DNA of 64,000 nucleotides from Stercorarius parasiticus (lineage: Eukaryota > Chordata > Aves > Charadriiformes > Stercorariidae), in contig VWZL01002032.1 in assembly GCA_013396915.1 (NCBI GenBank), positions 728,726 through 792,725 on the forward strand, given 5' to 3'. A model generated the notes under the pieces. It made no database searches and had not been told where the DNA came from. It was given only the letters and a program-made list of their open reading frames with translations. This document shows positions 42,301 to 54,300 of the stretch, one piece after another. Position numbers and translations under genes: made by a program. Within the stretch, counting starts at the first letter, position 1; every line of letters begins with the position of its first letter.

Positions 42301-45300
42301 NNNNNNNNNNNNNNNNNNNNNNNNNNNNNNNNNNNNNNNNNNNNNNNNNNNNNNNNNNNNNNNNNNNNNNNNNNNNNNNNNNNNNNNNNNNNCAACAGCT
42401 GGATGAACATGAGCCAGCAGTGTGCCCAGGTGGCCAAGAAGGCCAACAGCATCCTGGCCTATATCAGGAACAGTGTGGTGAGTAGGACTCAGGAAGTGAT
42501 CGTCTCCCTGTACTCAGCACTGGTGAGGCCCCACCTCAAATACTGTGTTCAGTTTTGGGCCCCTCACCGCAAAAAAGGCATTGAGAATCTGGAGTGGGTC
42601 CAGAAAAGGGCAACGAAGCTGGTGAAGGGTCTAGAGCACAAGTCTTATAAGAAGCAGCTGAGGAAGCTTGGGTGGTTTAGCCTGGTGAAAAGGAGGCTGA
42701 GGGGAGACCTTATCGCTCTCTACAACTACCTGAAAGGAGGTTGTAGCGAGATGGGGGTTGGTCTCTTCTCCCAAGTAACAGGTGATAGGACAAGAGGAAA
42801 TGGCCTCAAGTTGCATCAGGGGAGGTTTAGATTGGATATTAGGAAAAAAATTTACACTGAAAGGGTTATTAACCATTGGAACAGGCTGCCCAGGGAAGTG
42901 GTTGAGTCGCCGTCCCTGGAGGTATTTAAAAGACAGGTAGATGTGGCACTTTGGGACATGGTTTATTGGTCAACTTGGCAGTGTTAGGTTTACGGTTGGA
43001 CTCAATGATCTTAAAGGTCTTTTCTAACCTAAATGATTCTATGGTTCTATTAATACTGGCACCTGAATCAACATCAGGGTCTCATTACACATTACACAAG
43101 TCAATTACACATATATATACAAAGAAAACCACATTACATTAACAGGAACAATAAGGTATAAAAGAAAATGCAGGTATCCAGGTGAATTCTTACACCAGCA
43201 GCACCAGTTACCACTGTTATATCACAAGGCCTGTAAACTAACTTGCTCTTATCTCCCACCTTCTCTGATGATTCAGCCTGGAAACATTTGTGATGCCTGC
43301 TGAAACCCGTCCCTAATGTGTATTTTCTTAATGACATCTTATAAAGTAAAATAAATCAGGTTCTAACTGAGAATCTCATTATTTTATTTATCTAGTGAGA
43401 CAAGAAAAACCTAAAATCATTTGTTGTGTCTCCTACAACCAAAGTATTTGGGTATATTCAACATGTATGCATGTTTCTCAAGTTTAATCAATTTCCTTAA
43501 ATAATAAGTTTAAATTTTAATTAACTATGTTTTCATACAATCAATTGATTTTAATAAATGTATACTGATTAGATGCTACTTAGATAAATTCTATTCATTA
43601 ATAAAATAATTAATACAAGTCATTATTGAATACTGAAGAGTATTTTCTTGGTTAATTTTGCATCAGTAGTACGTGCAGATATATTTATATTAATTAAAAT
43701 TGCTTGATTATATTTTAAAAATGTTCCTTAAAGACACTGCATGGTGCACATCTTCACAAAACAGGTGTTTAAAATAACACTTCAGAGGGAATCACAGATA
43801 TTTCCAGGTTGAATCATCAGTGAAAATGTGAAACGGAATACATCAGTTTACTAGTTTTTGTGGTTTATCAATGGCTGGAAGGAGAATAATATACGCATCT
43901 TCTTCTATAGCTTAAATAAAGACTATATAGGAATTTATCAAATACTAGAAAGTAACTTGGTTAGAGCAAATAAGACATTTTTTAAGGACCTACAGACAAT
44001 CTCAAATAATTTTATAATTCTGTAATTATGATTATAATAATCAATAATCCCTGTCTGGACATACAGAAAGAAATAACAGGTATTCTGATTCTCAGTCTAG
44101 AAATCTTGGCAGCATTTAAAAGTTATTTTACATCAAATGCAAATTTGATATTTAGCACTGCCAGAATAAAGGTATGCATGATATTTACAGAATTCCAGGA
44201 GCAAGCTCTTGCAGTATTTGGTCAGAAATGCAAGAAGTTCAGAATTCTAAAAAAAAAGTAATACATTACAACAAAAAAAGCTTGGTGGCTTTCTTTTGTT
44301 ACTTATATTAGTTTTGAGACGCTATTAGTTTGCTGTTTGCTATTGTGATACAGTGAGGCTGAGAGGGGAACAGATAAATTTATTGTTTACTTGTTAATGC
44401 TCCTCAAATGAAAACCAGCTAACTGCAACAAATAGTCAAGTATCAAATATACCAAAGAACATTCTGAATTACTCTCTTGTATTAACCTTAAAACTTAACC
44501 AAATTGCTTTCATTTTCTTCAGCAAGAATTTTGAAATCTACAATCTGTTTAATTTTTCATTAGATAGCTGCTGCCTCCTGGGACATAAAGAAAGGCACCC
44601 GGTCAAGAGAGGGAGTTCACAAAAATACCAAGGAGCAGAAGTGAAGAAATACCTGGCAAGAAAAACTTGACAATGATTCAGAGGGATGTCAGGGAACACT
44701 GCGGTGGCTGAGGCTTGCTGGAGAAGACTGACAGAACAGTGTGATGACCTCTATACATTTTAGAAGAATTTTGAGAGAAATCTGGGGGAAATGGGCCACC
44801 ATCTCAATCTGTAATACAGAAGATGGCCAATATCTTCGGCCCTGGGAGCTTCAGGCAAACACAGGCAAGAGTAAACTCTGGGTAAACTCTGCTACAGGCA
44901 ATTCCATTAATTAAAGCTCAGAAAACAATCCAGGATCACCCACCGTATGTGTGTGTGTGTCTTCTGGGATAGGAACAGTATGGATTTCTGCTTTTCACCT
45001 TCACTGGAGAACGTCACAACATGTGCTACTCTGTTCATGTGCTTAAACTGTGCAGCAAAGTACACAACAAAGTCAAACCATCTTTGTATCACTGATGCCC
45101 TGCTTGTAAACTAATAAGACACCCATCAGGGGAACAGGGGATGCCATACATCCTCCTTTAGATATGTCAATTTAAAGCTTTTTTTTTTTTTTACTTATTT
45201 TTTCAATACTGAATTTCTTAATATGCTTTTGTGAACACAAAACCTTCTCAACAGATTTACTCAGTATCTGCAAATTTAAGTAGTTAGACTTTCAGTGCTG

Positions 45301-48300
45301 GAGGAATCTGCATCCTCTAGATAAACCCTGATGGCACACACTTCATTTGAAAGGCGATGCTAATAATTTACCAAGACATTTCTGCAAAATGGATTAAATA
45401 TATTATGTATTTGGCATATGCACAATAATGATAGGAAAATATTTTTCATACAACTAGCTCAACTTTGGAAATGTTTTGGCAGTCAGAGCAAACTTGCAAA
45501 ACAAGTCACAAATGAAGCCCTCATCTTTGTTTAAAACATCTCCTGACTCTGGCTTGCTTAGTGAGCAAACTACACTCTGCTCTTACTCACACACCTGTGT
45601 TTGAAGTCAAGCTTGAGAACAAAACATTTGCAAAAAAGACCTGTTTAAGGTTTTGGTGCAGCTTCTCTCTCAGTCCCATTCGAGTCTTAGAAAATTTTAC
45701 ACAGCTTAGTAAGAAGTATTTTCAGCAGTAAGTAAAATTTATGACCCTTGTGGTACGTAACATTTATCTTCCCCACAACAAATTCTTTCTTCTCCAGAGC
45801 ATGCTGTCAGCTATTTCTCATCTCCTAAGTATTTTGCCTGCAACCAAATCAGAACACCATATCCTTTAAAGTGTATGGTGGTGGTCTTCTGTTCAGGAAA
45901 AAAGTAATGCTGGGGCGTAGGGACAATGTCATATTACATTTGAAAACTTACTTGCACAAGGTTGCCTTTATGTTAAAAAATTCCACAACTCAGTCACACA
46001 CAACTCAGCTACATAGTTGGCAGTCTAAGTTTTTTCTCTTATTTTTCTTAAGTTCTGGCCATCAGCTTTAACCACACTGCTCTAGTACCTGTGGGAAATG
46101 TTCATTATAGTTTTAGTAAACCGCTCCCTTTCCACAGTTATCAATGAAAGTACAAAGTAATAAGGAAAACTGCTACAGAAGCTCACTTTGTTCGTCTATG
46201 CTTTGCAATGCACAAAAACGCTTAATGGTCAGTTCTCCTAGAGCAATTAAATCCTTAAATCACATCCTTTTCCTTTCCAAATCATACCTAGGTGAATTTG
46301 GTGAATATTTGACTTAAACTTAACTCACTTTTCTCATTTCAGCATCATTCCTGCTGCACAGATTTCCTCTGTGGGTCCCCCACAGCAAATCAGTACTTTC
46401 CTGCAAGAGCCATCCTACTGATTACAACTTTTTGTGTATGAGACAACTGAGTATTTGTAGTTATGAAATACAAGTTTATAATGCAGTGAAACAAGATAAT
46501 CTAGGGTGGGTGTCTGGAAGCCAAGACACTTTACTTCCAGTTCCTTAAGAGAAAGAGAAAGATTAAAACAGTGTCCTCCCAATTCCTTTCAATTTCTCAT
46601 TAGAATTTTTAAAGAAACGGAGTAGAAAAATCCTCAGAAAACTTGCGATATCACATAAATATTATTAAAAGAACATTTTTTTCATTCTTCCATGCTTGTG
46701 CCTCAGATATACTCATGAACTCTATAAACATCTGTTTATTTACATGTTTGTGCAAGCACAGCAAAGGCTACAACAATATGAAGGAAGCAAAAATACAAAT
46801 TTGCAAGCATCATCAGAAGACATCAAATCTAAATCAGATCTATTGTACACAATGTTATTGTTTAATATTCACATATTCTGAAGCTTTCAAAGAGTTGAGA
46901 ATAACCTTAGAAAAATGTCCTTTTTAGGAAAGACCCTAATCACCTTAAGTCTTTCAGAAGCACTTTTTCCCTCGTACAACTCTTACTGAAAATCAATTTG
47001 AAATTTCAAGAAAACATTTGAAAACTAGACAAACATACATGTCATGCAATTATGTACCTTACTAAGTTTTTCCATGTCTTGATAGTATCCTGCTGCCTTT
47101 TTCTGCTCCTTGGTCACTTCTGAAACAAGCCTCATGATAGTTTCTCTACTAGCTTTGGACTCCATCTCATGGACATTGATAGCTTCTTGAAGAGCAGCAA
47201 CCTGGTCTTTTAGTGTCAGATTTTCTTTACATATTTCAGAGACCTTGGGAAATAATCCAAATATTAGTAACTTTTTTAAAGCACTTAACAATGACATATA
47301 TTCATCCCAGTATACCCGCTCCTAATCATGCCAATAAAGACATGGTGTTTCTGGTGACCCCTAGGTCAGTTTTATAATTGCATTCTACTACTCCTTTCTA
47401 AAAAGAGTAGAAAGACAACTAAAATAAGAACCATATTCCCACCAGAAACCCACACCTTAGTGCAATGTGGTTCAGATTTACTCCCACGCGCTCTCTATGA
47501 TCGAATAAACAGGTGGATAGCTACTGTCGCTGCATATCTGAGCTTGACGTGAAGCAGGTCAGAAAATGAAAAAAAGATCATGCAACTAATTTCATGTGAA
47601 AAGCAGACTATTTCAGTTTGGCTTGTAGATTTATGCCTTTCATTTGGAACAAGAAACTGAAAATTGCATTTTATGCTTGAAACTTTTTAGGCACGGGGAG
47701 ATTTGAGTTAGTAATAGCTATTTCATAAGCATTTTCAAGGGCAGGGTGAAATACCTGGTGGGCTGCTGTTCTGAGCAGCTGACACCTTGGAAAAGGAGTC
47801 AATTTCAGGAGGATTCTTGGGCCATTTTGGTACGTTACGCTATTTCCAAGAAGTGGAATAGATGAATGTGGGCATGTCAAAGAGTGCATGAGGTAAAAAA
47901 TGTACCCTGACTCCTACAGTCAAGACGTTTATTAAGACTAAGCCAGATCAATTCTGTCTTAAATAAAAACATAATTTGTAAAAGAAGCTAAATAGACGTG
48001 CCGTGACCACAAACAGAAAAATTAGTTGCTAAGTTTTCCTAATGCACACAGTTTTCAGCACAAATTAGATTTCCAAACTAGATTTATTACTACATTATTA
48101 AAACAGGACATCAACATATACTTATTTTTAAACTCCAGTTATTTCCTTAATTTAAAGTATGTAAGAGTTACAGCTTAATACAAACATCTTTGCCTCTAAT
48201 GACATCTTGCCATGTTTTGTTAGAGTATCTATTACAATTTCAATGTGCTTGTAATATTGTGAGGGCAAGTACTTTTAAGAAATCACTGTGATACATACCT

Positions 48301-51300
48301 AGATAATCTTAATTAAGTATTCCTTATAGCCAGAACTCTCATAATAATATGAATATAATGAAAGAGAATTTCCCAAAATACCTAGTATGCTCCCAAGTAA
48401 ATAAATATAGGGATAGCAAAGACTAGACAGAAAATGAGAAAAATGCATAAAATTAGGACAAAATGCCCTTCAGCAGCATCAATAAACATTAAAAGACTAC
48501 ACAAACAATTTTTCTTTCCTAAATGGCAGTTTAGTTTTTAGAACTTCAGAAGTATTCTGAAGGAAAATAATGAAGTTTTTACGATTAAGTCTCAAAAACA
48601 CCACACAGTTACTTACAGCATTTTGTTACAGGGCAGAGTTAAGGTTGCTTTAGAGTACGCCATTTCAGATCTCTCTATTTAATGATACATCGGCTGAGAT
48701 AAGTCTTAAGATCTAGTGGTACAGTTTACACATCAACTAGTGACTCCCAATGTTACTGTTTTCAAGAGAGCTTTCAACCAACTATCTAATCAGGGCTGTT
48801 GGGAACTACAGGCTGATAAAATATTTATGCAGACAAGAGCAGACTGAGTTCACTGAGGTCTATTAGTGTTCAGCAGCTTTGAAAATCAGCCCAATATGAA
48901 ACAAAGAATCTGTCTTAAATGATAGCACTGTCTGCAAGTCATTATTTAACACAAATATTTCTGTCTTCATCACTTGCTTTATTTCTTTGACAACCAAATA
49001 TTCTTCTATTAAATCGCTATACAAAAACCCTTGCCTATACATTATCACCTTTGACATTAAATGTTCCTGTGGTTTCTCTTTTTCTCCGATGTCTGTGTCC
49101 AAGAATCCAGAAAGCTGTGTAAGGAACTCTTCATACTTTCTGCTGATTTTAGAAGCTTGAGTCATGCTTTCTTCATACTCCTTCAAATATTTACTAATCA
49201 GACAGAAAAAAATACACACATCAGAATGAATGTTCTCTGAAACAGAATTCTAGGCAAAAGACATTATCCCAAGATAATTGCTAGCTTCTGCATACCACAA
49301 AATGAATTTTAAAAGTTACATATAATTCTCTGTATCTGTTATTTAATATATATAATTTTCATTGTTGCCTTATGTGTAAACATTTCTTCATCTTTGCTTT
49401 TGGCTAGAACTTCAAAGAATCTTCTATGATCCCAACCTCATTCTCACAAGATTTCAATAAAACACGAGAACTGGGTGACATCAATAAACAGTGCCGTCAA
49501 GATACTAGACATGGAGGCTACAAGCAGAAGCTTAGAAAAAGTAAAACAGAAGAGAGTGTTCAAATTATAGTAAAATATGCTAAAAGCAATTCACATCCCA
49601 TCTCTAACGAAGCTGACAGTGCTGATCAACAAACTCTGGGGAAAGAGAAGCCCCTCTGGACTAATGGAAGTGTAGGACACCCAGAGTACCTCCAAAGGGA
49701 AGTTTAGCAGCAGAAGCAGAGATGGGACATGACTTTGCTGTACATACATCTTCTGCAACGTAACACTACCCATGAAAGGAATCAAATGAAAAAGAAAATA
49801 TCAAGGAACTACCACAAAAGTATGAAGAAAAAGCAGCTTTTGTCCCCAATTTCATAACTCTCAAAAGGTGCCTATGATGGAGACACACATCCCACATGAA
49901 ACATCTGTTGTCAGCCTTCACAGCAGGTATCAGTTTGTAAATGCTCTATAAGAATGAACAACCAAATAACAGAGGGATCAGTTTAACTCATTGGCATAAA
50001 TGTGGTTATATCCCTCCCGTTGCCAGGAACAAAGGCAAGTCCAGCAAACAAGCATCGCCACAGTCTGCATAGGTAGCAAACATAGATTCAAATCTTGCTC
50101 ATGATGCTGCAACGCTGAGCATCGCTTCTGAAAAACTACAAAGAAACAGATTAACAAAAATAGCCAACAAAGCTCAAAATGACCATTAGTGTAATCCAAA
50201 TATCAACTCCAATACCTCTCAGATATAGCACCCATGAAAGAGGTACTCAGTGGCAGACTGCAATAGCCAAAATTATTGAGCTTCCAGTTCAGAAGCAAGG
50301 TACTTTCTAAAGCAAGTTCTTCACAAAGATTTGAACACTAGAACAAAATGAGATGTGAAAAATCACCAAACAGCTGTCTAGAGCAAATATTTTACTGAAA
50401 CTCATTTACTTATCAGAGCATAGCACTATTCTGTTTTCAAGGTGGGCATGCTAGTAATTTCTGGACTCATTCTTTCCCATTTCTGATTTCTTCCTCTCTA
50501 GGTTGGCAATCAAACAGGCAACAGAGCATCACTCCATAATCAAAAAGCAGCAAGAGACTCCTATAGGAAATGCACAGTGAGTGCAAACATAGTACATTAA
50601 ATGGTTATAAATCACTAAGCAAAAGAGATGGTCCATGAAAAAATTTAAGATGTTTGTTGCCTTAGGAGGGAGATCAGCATGGTTGTTGTAAATGCTACAA
50701 AGTGGAAAAGAGTGGAAAAATAACGGAGAGGAATGGAAAATATTAATTACTGCTCTGGACAGGATGAGGATAGTTCCGTGTATTACTGCATAGCACACAC
50801 TGTGAGCCAAAAGAGCTCTGCCTTCTGCAGCAGGCGCTGGTCCTCAGAAAATAAGTGCCTCACAGCTTCCTGACTTCTGGGCACCTTCCTCCCTTCTATA
50901 GTCCCAGCAAAACTAAGCTGTGAGATGGTCATTAAACTGCTGTCCTGAGGAGGGGTATGTCAGAAGTGAAAAGGTATGAGGTTCCAGAGATGCTTGCCTA
51001 TATGTTAGAACATTGTATGAGATTGACCATCAACTCTGTAAACTGTTCTGTGGCTCCAAAAAACCAAGGCACATCACACACAGAACCATGCCTGCTTCTG
51101 AAAATAAACAATCTGAAGTACAAAGCACGTACTTGACAACTCTAGGAATAACCTAATTACCTCTAGTAGGGCCATAAAGGTGTGAGCACCTAGCAAATTG
51201 CCAATCAGGTACAAAAAAGTAGAATGTAGTTCTTTCACAGTTTTGCTAGCTCTTCAGAACTAATGAGCAAAGAGAATTGGAAGAAAAAGAAGGGAAAAAA

Positions 51301-54300
51301 AAGAAGCTTTTCACAGTTCAGGCTCTAAAAATACCCTGGCAATAGATCTGTTAAGTAGAAAAGCATCGTTTTCAATAGGAGAGGTGTACATCTTGGAAAC
51401 CAACCTCAGAATTCATTAAACATTTTTTACTATACCCCTAGGTATAGAATGCAAATGTGCATTTCATGCCTATTGGCTTTATCTTCCCTTTTATTAGTGG
51501 TTTTCAGTGAAAATCTTTCTTGGAGAGCTAAATAAGACTAGTCATTTGCCACGTACTACTAAGGTGGCCAGACTAAGAAACTAAAGTTCAATAAATCAAT
51601 AGATTGACTGCTATTAAGTGACACACGTAACCACTAGCTGAGGATGAGAAAAAGCTTTGAAAGTATACACTGTAGTTTCATGACCAATCCAACATGTTTG
51701 TTTCTTCCAGAAGAGCAGACTCACCCTCCATTTGTCCCTTCCCTTTTGCCAGCACTCCAGTGGTACACTCCAAGTGCACAGCAAACTGGAGCTGAGACTG
51801 GTAGAGCTGGAAATTAAGCTTTTTATTTGGCTCACTTCTCTCCGGGAGCAGTTCCTTGGTCCCGATCACCATGCAGCAACATAAACAGAAGTGCTGACAC
51901 AAGTGTCATGGGCAAATCAGAGCAGCCAGGACTGCACTGGGAGTGACAGCACAGATTTGTGCTACATAAAACTGATCATACCACTGTAACAACAGGCTAA
52001 TAAGATACACAGTATTTCGGCAGTTTTCTCCCAATGAGTCAGGATAGGAGATTTTTTTTCTTTTTTTCTTCTTCTTTTTTCTCCACAGAAGTAGCATTTT
52101 AAAGAACCTTAACAAGCATTATCTCGGAGACTGTGATGTTTTCTATGTTGCTAGGATGCATAATACACTTCTTGGCTTAACTATCTCTTATATCACTTAT
52201 ATTGGGATCATATCTGAAATGTTTGGCAATCAACATCAACACTCTCCAAGGCAGGGCTTTTGGCAAATCAGCTGGTAATAGACAAGTGCACTGCAATGGA
52301 TTTATCTAGATTTTAAAAAAACTTGATCATCCACGTCTAACGCACAAAACCTGGAAGAGCTGTGCAAAACATCGATTTGGGAAATACAGACATCTGGTGA
52401 ACACTCGCCTTGCTTTTAACTAGACAATACTAAGAGAGACAAGGACACTAGCCTCGTAATGGTGGAAAAAATCCATTATAAAAGTCATAAGTGTCTATTA
52501 ATATACTATGACTGACATTGATTTTGGAATTTTAGAGTTCAGAATATTTTCATACCAATCAATTTTGTTTGTAATCAACATTGCTATGTGGGTCTCCATC
52601 CCACAGTCCTAAAATATTAGCAGTTATGCAGAACTGGCAAATCAGTGCTCTGACCCACTATACTATCAACAGTATAGCTAAGGATACCGTCTTTTATTGA
52701 AAGTTCTACACAATCAGTATGCACGTTAAAAACAAACAAACAAAACCCCCACAGCAATGTCCAGAAGAAAGCAGAAGAAAAGTCAGACAAAGCTAACATT
52801 GCCGGAAGCTGAACAAACAGTAACATGCTCCCTTCAGGATGCTACTAACTAGGAATTATACCATATTTTCTTTATGACACTGCTCCTAACGGACAGCTTT
52901 ATGCTAAGAAAGAAATTCACTTGGCACTGTTATGGTTCCAGCTATGACACAGAAGAGGGGAAAAGAGACTGGAGTGGTGCAACAGCGCAGTCACTCACCA
53001 CTGCATGGCCCATGCACCATGTCAAGTGACGGGTAAGTGCCTGTAAAAGATGCCACGTGATAAGGATAGACCAGGGCAGTAAACCATAGTTGAAGGTACT
53101 GCCCATCACAAGCATGCTATGAAAGGCACAAAGTTTGCCTCAGTGCCATACATGGAAATACCTGAATGAGGAAACCATATGTATTGTTTCTACTGTGTTC
53201 AGACAACCAGCCCTCTGCACTCATTTTTTGTAAACAATGAGATTACAACAAGCTGACTCATATAATTTCTCCTCCAAAGGACAAAACTCTCAAAACCCCA
53301 TTTATGGGCTAAAAACTCAAACCAAAATTCAAATTTCAATACCTTCTGCACACTTAGGTGCAACAGTTCTGCAAGGCATTGTAACAGAATTCAGACCTGC
53401 AATAAAGTCTGTCCAACCAACGTATTTTTCTGTGTTGACAACTGCACCATTCTGTCATCCCAAATAAAAATTATTTGTCATCTCACATGAATCTTACTTA
53501 AGTTTGGCATTTCGTTCATGAAGCTCCTCCTTCAGCTCCCCGTTCTCTTTGAATGCTGCCTGAGCTGTCAGCTCAGCCTGATTTTTAGAACTGGTGAGCA
53601 CACGTGCCTCTTCCTCCATCTCCTGAACTCGGGTTTGCAAAGACAGGAGGCGAGACATCTGTCTAGCATTGTTTTCCTTGTAGCTTTCAGCTCTAGCCTT
53701 CAGCTCTTGAAAAGAGGCTTCTTTAGAGACCATTCTGGACCTGAGTTCAAGAAGCTATAGACAGACAAGGAGAAAACTCATTAAAAAAGGAAGAATAATT
53801 TTGCCCAGGCTGAAATACGTGACTGCATTACAAGTTTAGTAATGTGGCAAGAAACATATTTTGGAACAAGAGACTAAGAGTCTTCTATCACTACAAGACT
53901 GAGCGGAGATACGCAACTTTATTTTCATGTAACTAGGAAAAAGCAATAGAAGAAAGGGGTTCGTAAAACCAGAAGCTGCTGTTGTGTAATACAATGCAAC
54001 TTTTCAAGATAATCTCTTACAGGAAGATAAATTTATTTACAAATTCAGAATTTAGATAAAGCCCACCTTGAATTCTGCTGCACAGCCTTAACTGGCCGCT
54101 CTTATGCATCTGCATTACAATACAGTAATTAACACCACTGTTCCCTCTTTTCTGCCTGCCTCCTCCCTGCTCCCAATTCTGGTGCACAATTCCACAGATA
54201 ATCTATAGCTGCGGGGAGTTGTAATAGCAAAGCATCCTGTTTTATGAGGGTGGACCCTTTTGATGATTTGCAGCATATTCAGAGGCAAAGAAATTTTTGG

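Larger units (their letters stand above)
38812..47057 (-). other. CCDC170: CCDC170 intron (8.2 kb) with CR1 pair, gap and microsatellite
   Basis: The largest internal intron, phase 0. It contains the (GGGAT)11 repeat, a poly-A/A-C-rich run near 40326, two antisense CR1 fragments with the 202-base gap between them, and a very AT-rich stretch at about 43380-44050. Confidence 0.9.

Noticed and set aside
42403..42987. 194-codon plus-strand frame as a host gene
   Set aside because: It is the C-terminal reverse-transcriptase ORF of a 5'-truncated CR1.
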